Assembly: GCA_938049325.1 (NCBI GenBank)
Contig: CALICC010000352.1
Span: forward strand, 1-20,244
Length of the DNA stretch: 20,244 nucleotides
Direction: 5' to 3'
From: an uncultured Ilumatobacter sp.
GTDB lineage: Bacteria > Actinomycetota > Acidimicrobiia > Acidimicrobiales > Ilumatobacteraceae
How positions within the stretch are numbered: the first letter of the stretch is position 1; every line of letters begins with the position of its first letter. The translations under genes were made by a program, and so were the position numbers. Below, in pieces: positions 5,941-13,905 of this stretch. The notes under the pieces are model-generated. The model was not told the origin of the DNA, did no database searches, and saw only the letters and a list, made by a program, of their open reading frames with translations.

Positions 5941-7533
5941 TCAGGAGGCGCCGGAGCCGGTCAGCACGACGCCGACGGTCCGAGCGCAGATGCGCACGTC
6001 GTGCAGCAGTGACCAGTTGTCGACGTAGTAGAGATCCATGCGCTTGTACACCTCGAAGGAGCTGTCGGAGCGTCCGGAGACTTGCCACATGCCGGTGAGG
6101 CCCGGGAGCACGCGGAGACGCTCACGGGTCGAGTCGTCCCACTGGTCGACTTCGGTTGGCAGTGCCGGGCGAGGCCCGACCATGCTCATCGTGCCGATCA
6201 GCACGCAGATGAGCTGCGGCAATTCGTCGATCGAAAGCTTGCGCAGGATGCGCCCGACGCTGGTGACGCGTGGATCGTGCTCCATCTTGAAGAGCGGGCC
6301 ATCGGCCTCGTTCTGCGAAGCGAGTTCGGCTTTGCGAGCTTCGGCGTCGACGCCCATCGTGCGGAACTTGAGCACGGTGAAGAGTTCGCCGTCTTTGCCG
6401 ACGCGGATCTGGCGGAAGAGCACTGGGCCCTTCGAGGTGGCCTTGATGGCAATCGCTGCGACGAACTGGATCGGCAGCGTTGCGATCATGATCGCGGTGG
6501 CGAGCATGACGTCGAAGATGCGCTTGGCAACGCTGCGCCATCCGGTGCGGATCACCGGCTCGACGTAGATCATCGTTCGTCCGTCGAGCGTTTGCGGACG
6601 GAGCCGGGTGACGTCGATGTCGCGCAGGCTCGACGACAACGCGACGTGGAAGCCTTGATCGGTGAGTTCTCGGGTCAGTGCGTTGACCTCGGCCGAGTCG
6701 ACCGACGCGAGGGAGACGACCACGCCGACTGCGTCGTTTTCCTTGAGCATCTCGACCAGGTTGTCGATGGGACCGAGCACCTTGACCTTGTTGCGAACGC
6801 CGAGGTCGTCGTCGCCGGCGAAGCCGACGACCTTGTAGCCGAGCGACCGGTCACGGTCGTAGGCGTGCATGAGGCCGATGGCGTGGGCGTCGGTGCCCAC
6901 GATGACGATGCGGCGCACCATGCGGCCCTGATTGCGCAGGCGACGGAAGATCGAGCGGGCGATGCGGCGCTCGATGAGCACGGATCCGGCGAGCGAGATC
7001 GCCATGAGTCCGATCCAGAGACGCGAGAGCTGGGTGTACTGCACAGCGACCGACACGAGCAGCATCCACGCCATGCCGACGCCGAGCGCCTTGAGAACGT
7101 TGGTGGCTTCTTCGAGGGGGCGAGCGTTCGCTCGGTGCTGGTAGACGCGGTTGAAGCCGGCGCCGACGGCGAAGGCCGGAAGGCTCATCACGGTGAGCAA
7201 GAACTCGTCGCGGATCGCGAACGCAGGCACGGGTGACAGCACCCACTGCAAGAAGATGGCGATCCAGAAGCCAGCGATGAGGGCGACGAGGTCGGCAGCG
7301 GCCAACCGCATCTTCATCGTGAAGGCTGAAGGGCCTTCGTCTTCGTCAGGCTCACTGTCACTACCGGACGCTGTGAGTGACAGCTGATCGATGGCGTCGC
7401 GTTCGGTGCTCGAGAGCACCACGTCGTCTGTCGTCGTGGTGCCGTCGTCGGTGGTTGTCTCGGCGGCCACCTCGGTCTGAGCCGACTCCGCTTCAGCGCT
7501 CGTGGAGGTATCTAGTGTTTCGCTGTCCATCAT
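5941..7533 (-). CDS. Exopolysaccharide biosynthesis polyprenyl-phosphate sugar-1-phosphate transferase (WbaP/WcaJ-type)
   Basis: This integral membrane enzyme transfers a sugar-1-phosphate from a nucleotide sugar to undecaprenyl (or similar) phosphate, the first step of lipid-linked glycan assembly. The 530-residue product has an acidic, Thr/Ser-rich disordered N-terminus (1-72), four membrane segments (about 76-99, 110-128, 148-166, 171-187), a Rossmann-like CoA-binding fold beginning RRIVIVGTDAHAIGLM (about 207-300), and a C-terminal catalytic domain. The catalytic domain has a re-entrant helix (about 340-362), KFRTM (389-393), the Asp-Glu catalytic pair in SIDELPQ (436-437), MVGPRPALP and PGLTGMWQVSGRS. 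Two adjacent ATGs (7533 and 7530) follow GGAAGGG (about 7537-7543); either could be used, and an upstream TTG is less likely. It is divergent from the deacetylase gene and would start the polymer that the rest of the locus extends and modifies. The donor sugar cannot be read from sequence. Confidence 0.93.
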   Translation of the reverse strand: MMDSETLDTSTSAEAESAQTEVAAETTTDDGTTTTDDVVLSSTERDAIDQLSLTASGSDSEPDEDEGPSAFTMKMRLAAADLVALIAGFWIAIFLQWVLSPVPAFAIRDEFLLTVMSLPAFAVGAGFNRVYQHRANARPLEEATNVLKALGVGMAWMLLVSVAVQYTQLSRLWIGLMAISLAGSVLIERRIARSIFRRLRNQGRMVRRIVIVGTDAHAIGLMHAYDRDRSLGYKVVGFAGDDDLGVRNKVKVLGPIDNLVEMLKENDAVGVVVSLASVDSAEVNALTRELTDQGFHVALSSSLRDIDVTRLRPQTLDGRTMIYVEPVIRTGWRSVAKRIFDVMLATAIMIATLPIQFVAAIAIKATSKGPVLFRQIRVGKDGELFTVLKFRTMGVDAEARKAELASQNEADGPLFKMEHDPRVTSVGRILRKLSIDELPQLICVLIGTMSMVGPRPALPTEVDQWDDSTRERLRVLPGLTGMWQVSGRSDSSFEVYKRMDLYYVDNWSLLHDVRICARTVGVVLTGSGAS

Positions 7534-7696
7534 CCGCCCTTCCGTTCCATCCCTCGTGTAATCGGCCACGGTTCTACCATCGGCCGCCTTGTCCGAGCCT
7601 TGAATTAACAAAGCGAGTGGAATCCGTCATATGTTCGTCATCTCGTGAGCGCACAGAGTGGAAACGCCAGCGCTCTTGGCGAAATGTGGCGGTCGT

Positions 7697-7720
7697 TTGA
7701 CGGATCTTCTTGACAGATCT
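7697..7720 (+). repeat. Tandem imperfect 11-mer repeat, possible operator
   Basis: TTGACGGATCT and TTGACAGATCT differ at one of 11 positions and are offset by 13 bases, in the divergent promoter region upstream of the deacetylase. Such an arrangement could be a regulator-binding pair. Direct proof is lacking and chance cannot be excluded. Confidence 0.35.
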
Positions 7721-7780
7721 GCAACGAGCTGAATGCGGTCCGATCAAGGTCGAGCGGCGGCGTCGCGAACGTTCGCCGGA

Positions 7781-7786
7781 TATCGT
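7781..7786 (+). promoter_or_regulatory. Candidate -10 box (TATCGT) for the deacetylase gene
   Basis: TATCGT matches TANNNT and ends 8 bases before the ATG at 7794, predicting a leaderless or one-base-leader mRNA. No Shine-Dalgarno is visible before this ATG. No clear -35 is present at normal spacing. Confidence 0.37.
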
Positions 7787-7793
7787 CCGACCG

Positions 7794-8690
7794 ATGTTGA
7801 ACGGCCTCAAACGACTCGTGCGCGAACGTGGGCTCGAGGGTGCAGCAGCCGTACTTCCCGCCTCGCTCATTCGGCGATTGGTCAGTCGGGCCACCGCCAA
7901 TTTCGACATCGCGCTGTGCTTGCACCGTGTCGAGGCGCCGGGACGAGACGACATGTTGATGCCCGAGCTGGCGCACGCGCCGGAGCAGATCGACGAACTG
8001 CTCGAGTACTTCGGTGGTCACCCTGAACGATTGACGCTGACGTTCGACGATGGGTATGACGATGCGCGGCAATACATCCAGAGCCGAGCGTCGCAGCATC
8101 CTGATGTCTCGTGGCGATTCATGGTCTGCCCGCAGAAAACCATCGAGCGTCACAGCTTCACGTGGGACGACTGGATGCTCGACGGTCAGAACGGTGATCC
8201 GATGGAGTTCATTGCCGACTGGGAGGTCGCAACCCGAGCGGGCGAGTCGCGGGCGGGCGGCGTTGCCACTCGAGCGGAGCTCGGCCCCTACCGGTTGTCG
8301 ACGATCGATGAGTGCCTCGAGGTCGCTGAACTCCCCAACGTCGAACTCGGTGACCACACCGACAATCACTATGCGATGGCCTGGCTCTCACCCGAGCAGG
8401 TCGACCAGGAGATCCTGGATTCGCGGTCCCGGTTCGAAGCAGCCTTTGGCGAGCATCGTCACTTCGCGTTTCCGTTCGGCGCCGAACCGCACGTTGCGCC
8501 GCATCACATCGAGCGCGCCGCTGAGCTCACCGACGCGACGGTCTGGACGATCGACAGTCGACCCTTCCCGGTCGCGCAGCGCGAGGTCACGCCGGTGCGG
8601 CCTCGGTTCGCGTGGTATTCGACGGGGCCGTCGCCCAAAGCGATGGCGCTGTTCGTTGCACTGAAGTGCGTCGCTGCTCGGCGCTCCTGA
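7794..8690 (+). CDS. Polysaccharide deacetylase (NodB-type, CE4) family protein
   Basis: The 298-residue product has CE4 landmarks: LTLTFDDGYDDARQYI (about 81-95) with the catalytic Asp85 and metal-binding Asp86, the metal-binding His pair in GDHTDNHYAM (His188, His192), and FAFPFGAEP (about 224-232) in place of the usual RxPyG motif. An insertion of about 75 residues (115-170) separates the first two motifs, larger than in minimal CE4 domains. No signal peptide or membrane helix is visible, so the enzyme probably works in the cytoplasm or at the inner membrane face on a lipid-linked or nucleotide-linked sugar. I took the ATG at 7794; an in-frame TTG at 7710 would add 28 mostly basic residues unlike the family. 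It ends at a strong hairpin shared with the convergent GNAT gene. Confidence 0.85.
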   Translation: MLNGLKRLVRERGLEGAAAVLPASLIRRLVSRATANFDIALCLHRVEAPGRDDMLMPELAHAPEQIDELLEYFGGHPERLTLTFDDGYDDARQYIQSRASQHPDVSWRFMVCPQKTIERHSFTWDDWMLDGQNGDPMEFIADWEVATRAGESRAGGVATRAELGPYRLSTIDECLEVAELPNVELGDHTDNHYAMAWLSPEQVDQEILDSRSRFEAAFGEHRHFAFPFGAEPHVAPHHIERAAELTDATVWTIDSRPFPVAQREVTPVRPRFAWYSTGPSPKAMALFVALKCVAARRS

Positions 8691-8706
8691 GCGCTTGCGA
8701 CCACTG

Positions 8707-8733
8707 CCGGTGAGGCCGGCACGGCCTCACCGG
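8707..8733. terminator. Bidirectional terminator-like hairpin between convergent genes
   Basis: A perfect 12-bp GC-rich stem (8707-8718 with 8722-8733) encloses a 3-base loop GCA. It begins 16 bases after the deacetylase stop codon, and its right arm contains the TGA (8727-8729) of the opposing GNAT gene. There is no T-run, which is common for actinobacterial terminators. Its symmetry would let it serve both strands. Confidence 0.65.
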
Positions 8734-9707
8734 TGCCGGAAGTCGTCGATTCGACGCTTCTGCGCGCTCGCGAACGTGTGGACCCGCGGAAAGCGTTCGA
8801 GGAACTGCGCCACGGTGCGTTCGGTGCCCTCGGTGAGTCGGAGTTTGATCGGTGCGATTCCCGCCTCGCCGATCGTGCGTACCGCGTTGGCATAGAAGTA
8901 CTTGTACGGCTCGTTGCCCTCGAGGAAGTCGAACACGACGTCGCCGCGAGCGTGGCTTGCTCGGATCATCTCTTCCAGCAAGACGCTGCCGGGGGAGTAC
9001 TTGCTGTACTGCGCGTCGTACGCCGGGAGCCAATAGTAGAACTCGCCCTCGTAGAGCGCGCCGAGGTGCGCAGCGACCAGCTCGTCGCCGGAGGTGAGTG
9101 TTGAGACGACGAGCGCATCGCGCGTGGCGAGCTCACGGAACAGCGTCGCTGCGCCGCGGGCCATGATGTCGACGTAGCCCGACGCGAGGTACTGGGCACT
9201 CTTCCACTCGATGCACTGTTCGAGGTGCGCCGGGTCATCACTGTGATGCGTGAACACAGCGGGTTCGTCGAGGTGCTTGTCGAGGCCAGTCGGGGTCTTG
9301 ATGATCTGGCGAAACGCCCTCGATGACCGTTTGCGCTGCTGGGCGACGAACGCATCGAAGTCATCGACGCGGGTCCAGTCGATATACGGAGCAACGCCGT
9401 AGAACGGAGTCCGACCCCACTGAGCCGGCACTGGTGGCGTCTCGGCGATCCGAGCCTCGTAGACCTCCAGCGTTTCGCGGTCGGTCTCGACCTTTTCGAG
9501 CCACCCGACCTCGCGGCCGTCGTCGGCTCCAGCCACCGGCTCGAGGACGTCGAGGAACGGAATCGACGATTGTGGCGTGCCGTTCGCATCGGTCAGCACT
9601 CGGTAGGTCTGACCATCCACCCGAACGTGCTCGATACGAAGATTCTGGCCGGGGAAGAATGCGAGGTGTGCGGCCTGCAAGAAATCGTCGGTGGAGAAGT
9701 AGTTCAC
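8727..9707 (-). CDS. GNAT-fold acyltransferase of the CelD/BioF2-like (Acetyltransf_6) family
   Basis: The 326-residue protein has the two-lobed layout of CelD/FemAB-related GNAT enzymes. The C-terminal lobe holds the acyl-CoA-binding core, with VAAHLGALYEGEFYYWLPAY (about 211-230), KYSPGSVLLEEMIRASHARG (236-255) and the family-typical FDFLEGNEPYKYFYANAVRT (259-278). Members of this family acylate polysaccharide or peptidoglycan precursors, or transfer amino acids. The GTG at 9707 is preceded by GAAGG at suitable distance, and the encoded start VNYFSTDDF is compact; an in-frame ATG far upstream would add over 100 Arg/Ser-rich residues and is not credible. It is divergent from the ATP-grasp gene, an attractive functional partner, since ATP-grasp ligases activate carboxylates. 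The donor and acceptor are unknown. Confidence 0.85.
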   Translation of the reverse strand: MNYFSTDDFLQAAHLAFFPGQNLRIEHVRVDGQTYRVLTDANGTPQSSIPFLDVLEPVAGADDGREVGWLEKVETDRETLEVYEARIAETPPVPAQWGRTPFYGVAPYIDWTRVDDFDAFVAQQRKRSSRAFRQIIKTPTGLDKHLDEPAVFTHHSDDPAHLEQCIEWKSAQYLASGYVDIMARGAATLFRELATRDALVVSTLTSGDELVAAHLGALYEGEFYYWLPAYDAQYSKYSPGSVLLEEMIRASHARGDVVFDFLEGNEPYKYFYANAVRTIGEAGIAPIKLRLTEGTERTVAQFLERFPRVHTFASAQKRRIDDFRHR

Positions 9708-9876
9708 GTGAGGATCCTTCGGCGGGTGGCTGGTCGGACTCAAGGACGACCCGATCGGCGACGATACCGGATGACGATGTTGACCATGTTTGCGACATAA
9801 GCGCGGCCGTGCTCGAGATCGGTTGGTATTGTTGCGCTGTCGGCAGTGTCGGCGCGCTTGGCGGCGGAGGCGAGAA
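9708..9876. promoter_or_regulatory. Divergent intergenic region (GNAT / ATP-grasp)
   Basis: These 169 bases should hold promoters for both flanking genes. A TTGACC lies near 9779 on the plus strand and TTGGTATTGTTG near 9825, but neither forms a convincing -35/-10 pair. A GGAGG at 9866-9870 is the ribosome site of the ATP-grasp gene. Confidence 0.35.
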
Positions 9877-11226
9877 ATGGCAGTGGCGACTATGACGGAA
9901 TCGAGTCCTGCACAAGTGAGCGATTCCACTGACGCCGTCTCGTCACCCTCCGCGCCGTTGTCGAGCCCGACGATCAGCGGTCGCCTCGACGTCGCGGTCC
10001 TCGACGTCGATGGTCCTCCTGGCGTGGCATTCATTCGGTCGCTCGGGTCTCGCGGTGTTTTCGTCGATGCATACAGCCACCTGCCGCATCCGGCTGGCCG
10101 CTATTCACGCCACGTCCGAAATTTCCACTCGTCGCCGAGTCCGTTCGAGCCCGATGCGTATGTCGAATGGTTGGCCGGCGAGATGTCGTCTGGGCGGATC
10201 GGCCTCGTTGCGCCCACATCCGACTACACGGCGTTTGCCGTGGCGGCCGCGATGGACATGGCGGGCATCGCCCCCCACCCGGGCATCCCAACGTCAGACA
10301 CAGCGTGGCAGTGCCTCCACAAGGGTGAGTTCGGGGCGCTCATGGAGTCGGTCGGTTTCGCGTCGATCCCCTATCGATTGCCAACAAGTCTCGATCGGGC
10401 GCTCGCCGCGGGGGAGGAACTCGGCTATCCGGTCATGCTCAAACCGCGTTCGCATGTCGGAGTCGGGCTGCATCGGGGAAGCGTCGTCAACGATGCCGCT
10501 GGGATGCGGGCGTCATTTGAAGCGCTCGAGCTCGGCGCAGGTTCCGACATTGCATTGGAGCGCGACCCCGACCTGATGTGGCCGATGGTGCAGAAGTTCA
10601 TCTCGACCGACCGTCTCGACGTGGTGAGCGTGGCAGGTTGCCTCGATGCCGACGGCAACGTGATGTCGGCGGGGTTGTGTCGCAAGATGGCGCAGTGGCC
10701 TCCTGAGATCGGCATCGGCACGCTGTTCGAGTCGCTCGAGTCCGCCCTTTTCCTCGACCAGGCGCTCGATGCCGTGCGCGTTGCATTGGGAACCGGCGTC
10801 TTCGAAATCGAGGTCTGTGTCGATCGCTCGACCGGTGAGTCGTTCCCGATCGACCTGAACCCTCGTGCGTACGGCCAGATCACGCTCGAGATGGAGCGTG
10901 GCAACGACCTGCCTGCGCTGTGGTACGAGGTGGCGACCGGGGTCAAGCTGCTGGCAGAGCCTCCTCGCGGCGAACTGCCCGAAGTGTGGCAAGCCGGTTT
11001 GACCCACTACTCCGGTGCGGTGATGAACTTGGCGCTGGGCCCGGATCGGCGTCGAACCGCCCGCGAGCTCGCGGAGGTGTTGCGCCGACCCCGCGTGGGC
11101 TCGATGCTGAGCAGGCGCGATCCGTTGCCGGCTCTCGCGCTCGTCGCGCACATGCTTCGTCATCCGGGCGGTCTCGTACGACCGTACGTTGCCGCGCGTC
11201 GCGCTGGCAGAGCTGCGGAGCAGTAG
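9877..11226 (+). CDS. ATP-grasp domain carboxylate ligase
   Basis: This is a 449-residue ATP-grasp enzyme. A perfect GGAGG (9866-9870) six bases before the ATG fixes the start. After a Ser/Thr-rich leader (1-35) comes the N-terminal Rossmann-like subdomain (LDVAVLDVDGPPGVAFIRSL). The ATP-grasp core includes LGYPVMLKPRSHVGVGLHRG with ATP-binding Lys189 (about 182-201), an ERDPDLMWPMVQKFI hinge strand, and the metal-binding end VFEIEVCVDRSTGESFPIDL followed by NPRAYGQ (about 308-334). Such enzymes join a carboxylate to an amine or thiol through an acyl-phosphate. The sequence resembles unassigned carboligases of exopolysaccharide loci rather than D-Ala ligase or biotin carboxylase. With the divergent GNAT gene it could attach amino acids or other acyl groups to a sugar, but the substrate is unknown. 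It lies upstream of the secreted repeat protein, separated by a 204-base leader. Confidence 0.85.
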   Translation: MAVATMTESSPAQVSDSTDAVSSPSAPLSSPTISGRLDVAVLDVDGPPGVAFIRSLGSRGVFVDAYSHLPHPAGRYSRHVRNFHSSPSPFEPDAYVEWLAGEMSSGRIGLVAPTSDYTAFAVAAAMDMAGIAPHPGIPTSDTAWQCLHKGEFGALMESVGFASIPYRLPTSLDRALAAGEELGYPVMLKPRSHVGVGLHRGSVVNDAAGMRASFEALELGAGSDIALERDPDLMWPMVQKFISTDRLDVVSVAGCLDADGNVMSAGLCRKMAQWPPEIGIGTLFESLESALFLDQALDAVRVALGTGVFEIEVCVDRSTGESFPIDLNPRAYGQITLEMERGNDLPALWYEVATGVKLLAEPPRGELPEVWQAGLTHYSGAVMNLALGPDRRRTARELAEVLRRPRVGSMLSRRDPLPALALVAHMLRHPGGLVRPYVAARRAGRAAEQ

Positions 11227-11430
11227 CGCGTCGCCCGCGGGTTGGGCTTCCTCGGTCGTGCAAAGTCGATGACAAGGGAGATGTCACGAACCGGCAAGAA
11301 CCGCGTCATTCGCAAGAACTTTGAGACGAAACCGTAACGATCCTCGCTTTTTGGTCACGAGACTGTAATAATTGCGCAAAGTTTGTATCAATCTCTCAAG
11401 TCTCGACCGAACCCGTCGAAAGGGAAACCC
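11227..11430 (+). promoter_or_regulatory. AT-richer leader upstream of the secreted DUF1996 protein gene
   Basis: This 204-base gap becomes clearly AT-rich from about 11315 to 11400 (runs such as TTTTTGG, TAATAATTG, TTTGTATCAATC), unlike its surroundings, so it probably carries the promoter and a 5' leader. TATCAAT (11386-11392) is the most -10-like element, but its -35 is unclear. CGAGACT (11358-11364) and AGTCTCG (11399-11405) are 7-base inverted repeats that could form a long-loop stem. AAAGGG near 11420 is the ribosome site. A 22-codon basic frame (11269-11337) is not convincing. Confidence 0.45.
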
Positions 11431-13881
11431 ATGAAGAGTCTCTACGGACGTATTTCACTCGCTCTCGCAATGGTGGCAAGTCTCGCAGTTCTCGGTTTCA
11501 ACAACTTCTCCTCTGCGGCACCGCAGGTCGACGTTGCGGGACGCTTGCTCGACTCGAGGTCGGGTGGAACGACCGTTGACGGCCATTACTCCGGCTTCGG
11601 CATGGCGAACGACGGCGAGCGCATCTGGCTGCAGGTTGCAGGCCGTGGTGGCGTTCCTGCGGACGCTCGGTCGGTCGCACTGAACCTCACGGCCGTCAAC
11701 GGCCGCAGCGTCGGATTCGTCACGGTCGACGACTGTGCGCCCGAAGCGCCCTTCACCTCGAACCTCAACTTCACCGCCGGCCAGACCGTTGCCAACATGG
11801 CGCTGACCGAGCTGAACAGCAACGGCATGGCGTGTATCTACACCAGCGGCGGCACCGACCTCGTCGTCGACGTTGCAGCGACGTTCCCGTCCACCGACTT
11901 CGTTGCGGTCGACCCCGGTCGCATCTACGACACCCGCACCAACGGTCCGACGTCCGACGGCAAGGACCAAGGCGTCGGCACGCTGCCGGCCAATCAATCG
12001 GTGCGCATCGACGTCGCCGGCCGCCAGGGAATCCCGGCCCGCGCTGACCACGTGGTCGTCAACCTGACCGCCACCCGCGTCACAGCCAACGGCTTCATGA
12101 CCGTGCACAAGTGCAGCGAGCCGGTCCCGGGCACCTCGAACTTGAACTACCGCACCGGACAGAACGTTGCCGGCATGACCGTCGTCGACGTCGGCGACGA
12201 CGGTGGGTTCTGCCTCTATACCAGCGCGGCAACCGATGCGGTCATCGACGTCTTCGGCTACTTCGACAACAGCTCGTTCAAGCCGGTCACACCCGCTCGT
12301 CTGGTCGAGACTCGTACGCGTCAGAACACCAAGGACGGCCAGGAACAAGGCATCGGTCGCCTCGGCAACGGCGAGACGATCGACGTCGACATCGCAGGGC
12401 GCGCCGGCATCCCGGGCAACGCGAACGCCGTGATGCTTCAGGTCGCTACCGTCGATCAGGCCGGACCCGGTTACCTCACGGTCTACACGCCGGGCACCGA
12501 GCGCCCGACGGCATCGAACCTCAACTTCGTCCCCGGCGCGGCGGTTGGTAACTCCGTGATCGTCGAACTGGGTGGCGCCGGCAACCTCTGTGTCTTCTCC
12601 GACACGGCGTCGCACCTCGTCATGGACGTCGTCGGATACTTCTCCGGCCCCAAGACGTCTGGCGCCAACGATGCGTGTCCGAACACGACCTCCAACAACG
12701 GAGGCGGAACCACTGGTGGAACCACGGGCGGTACGACCGGTGGAACCACGGGTGGTACGACTGGTGGAACCACTGGCGGTACGACGGGTGGCACGACCGG
12801 CGGAACCACGACCGGCGGCGGCACGGGTGGCCCCGGAACGGGCACCTACCAGATCCCCGCACGTGGTCCGGTCTCGGCCGGATCGATCCTGCGCAACCAG
12901 GCTGGCGGCGCTGGCCCGTCGGGTGACGGCACCGGCAACTTCCGCCTCGTGTGCGGCTACTCGCACATGGGTTACAACGACCCGATCGTGGCGCCCGGCC
13001 AGACCGGTGCAGCTCACCTTCACACCTTCTTCGGCAACACGGGCACCGATGCGAACTCGACGTACCAGTCGCTGCGCACCACCGGCAACAGCACGTGTGA
13101 TGGTGGTACGGCCAACCGTTCGGCCTACTGGATCCCGTCGCTCATCAATGGCACGCAGCCCGTCGTGCCGAAGCTGTTCTTCGTGTACTACAAGTCCGGC
13201 TACCGGGCGGTGCAGCCACAAGAAATCAGCAACATCCCGAACGGTCTGCGGATCATCGCCGGCAACGCTGGTTCGGCAACGGGCCAGTCGAACGAGATCA
13301 TCGAGTGGTTCTGCAACGAGAGCGGCGGCGGCGGCACCATCCCGAACTGCAGCCCGGGCAGCGAGCTGCGCCTGAATATCACGTTCCCGCAGTGCTGGAA
13401 CGGCCGTGACCTCGACTCTGCCGACCACAAGTCGCACATGGCCTACCCGGGATCGGGCGCTCAGTACGGCCAAGGTTGCCCGGCGTCGCACCCGGTCGAG
13501 CTTCCCGTGATCACCATGAACACGGTGTGGGAAGTGCCCGCTGGGGGCACCGGCAGCTTGTTCGTCTCCTCTGACCCCATGGCCGGTGGAAGTCGTGGCG
13601 CCTCGGCGCATGCCGACTTCTTCGAAGCGTGGGATCCGGGTATCCGCAACACGTTCACGCAGAACTGCGTCCGCTCCGGTTGGGACTGCGGTGTTCGCTT
13701 GCTCGGTGACGGCACGATGCTGACGATGCTCTCGTCGGTTCCGGGCCTGCCGCGAGCAGTGGCACCGTTCGCCACCGACTCGAACATCCCGGTCCGCCTC
13801 GGCGGCGAATTGCCCGACCGTGGCAAAGTCGAACAGCCGCCGGTTGCGGCGAACGGGAAGCTGTACTGCTCACTGCTCTGA
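11431..13881 (+). CDS. Secreted surface protein: three beta repeats, GGTT linker and DUF1996 domain
   Basis: The 816-residue product begins with a Sec signal peptide (MKSLYGRISLALAMVASLAV, cleavage likely after the FSSA around residue 29). Three repeats of roughly 120 residues follow (about 34-152, 158-278, 284-404). Each runs from a [RI]LxDTR-like start through a VDVAGRxGIPxxA segment, an [SN]NLNF[TV]xGQ-like segment and a C[IL]YTS...VVDVxGYF-like end, with two cysteines in each of the first two repeats. A low-complexity GGTT linker (425-460) leads to a C-terminal DUF1996 domain (about 471-816), recognisable from YSHMGYNDPIVAPGQTGAAH, LHTFFGNTG and SAYWIPSLI. DUF1996 is a His-rich domain of unknown function seen in fungi and actinobacteria. 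No LPXTG motif or C-terminal anchor is visible, so attachment may be non-covalent, perhaps to the polysaccharide made by this locus. Its AT-rich leader suggests strong or regulated expression. Confidence 0.9.
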   Translation: MKSLYGRISLALAMVASLAVLGFNNFSSAAPQVDVAGRLLDSRSGGTTVDGHYSGFGMANDGERIWLQVAGRGGVPADARSVALNLTAVNGRSVGFVTVDDCAPEAPFTSNLNFTAGQTVANMALTELNSNGMACIYTSGGTDLVVDVAATFPSTDFVAVDPGRIYDTRTNGPTSDGKDQGVGTLPANQSVRIDVAGRQGIPARADHVVVNLTATRVTANGFMTVHKCSEPVPGTSNLNYRTGQNVAGMTVVDVGDDGGFCLYTSAATDAVIDVFGYFDNSSFKPVTPARLVETRTRQNTKDGQEQGIGRLGNGETIDVDIAGRAGIPGNANAVMLQVATVDQAGPGYLTVYTPGTERPTASNLNFVPGAAVGNSVIVELGGAGNLCVFSDTASHLVMDVVGYFSGPKTSGANDACPNTTSNNGGGTTGGTTGGTTGGTTGGTTGGTTGGTTGGTTGGTTTGGGTGGPGTGTYQIPARGPVSAGSILRNQAGGAGPSGDGTGNFRLVCGYSHMGYNDPIVAPGQTGAAHLHTFFGNTGTDANSTYQSLRTTGNSTCDGGTANRSAYWIPSLINGTQPVVPKLFFVYYKSGYRAVQPQEISNIPNGLRIIAGNAGSATGQSNEIIEWFCNESGGGGTIPNCSPGSELRLNITFPQCWNGRDLDSADHKSHMAYPGSGAQYGQGCPASHPVELPVITMNTVWEVPAGGTGSLFVSSDPMAGGSRGASAHADFFEAWDPGIRNTFTQNCVRSGWDCGVRLLGDGTMLTMLSSVPGLPRAVAPFATDSNIPVRLGGELPDRGKVEQPPVAANGKLYCSLL
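12703..12810 (+). repeat. Nine tandem 12-base units encoding a Gly-Gly-Thr-Thr linker
   Basis: Nine in-frame 12-mers (consensus GGTGGAACCACG) encode (GGTT)9, residues 425-460 of the surface protein. Alternate units use GGA ACC and GGT ACG codons, so a 24-base higher-order period is partly visible. The repeat is a likely site of length variation by slippage or recombination without frame loss, and would change the spacing between the beta repeats and DUF1996. Confidence 0.9.
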
Positions 13882-13890
13882 CGCAGTGAA

Positions 13891-13896
13891 TAGTGT
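13891..13896 (+). promoter_or_regulatory. Candidate -10 box (TAGTGT) for the acyltransferase gene at 13906
   Basis: TAGTGT matches TANNNT and ends 10 bases before the ATG at 13906, predicting a leader of about 3 bases. No Shine-Dalgarno precedes this start. If used, the gene would be transcribed separately from the surface protein upstream. Confidence 0.33.
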
Positions 13897-13905
13897 GACG
13901 GCCAT

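Larger units (their letters stand above)
7534..7793. promoter_or_regulatory. Divergent intergenic region (sugar transferase / deacetylase)
   Basis: This is the largest gene-free stretch (260 bases), and it must drive both the minus-strand sugar transferase and the plus-strand deacetylase. It has locally AT-richer patches (around 7605-7640). It contains a tandem imperfect repeat TTGACGGATCT (7697-7707) / TTGACAGATCT (7710-7720), and the octamer GAGTGGAA occurs twice (near 7614 and 7657). The second repeat copy contains a consensus-like TTGACA, but no convincing -10 follows at 16-18 bases. I see no good small ORF here. Confidence 0.4.

Noticed and set aside
8727..10034. An N-terminal extension of the GNAT gene to an ATG at 10034
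   Set aside because: It would add over 100 Arg/Ser/Pro-rich residues and run into the 5' end of the divergent ATP-grasp gene; the GTG at 9707 has a ribosome site.
11269..11337. A 22-codon basic ORF in the leader of the surface-protein gene
   Set aside because: It has weak ribosome-site placement and no recognisable content, so it cannot be distinguished from chance.
11455..13611. A 718-codon open frame on the minus strand opposite the surface-protein gene
   Set aside because: It is extremely Arg/Val/Asp-rich without recognisable motifs and is the antisense shadow of a GC-rich gene with a clear signal peptide, repeats and DUF1996 on the plus strand.
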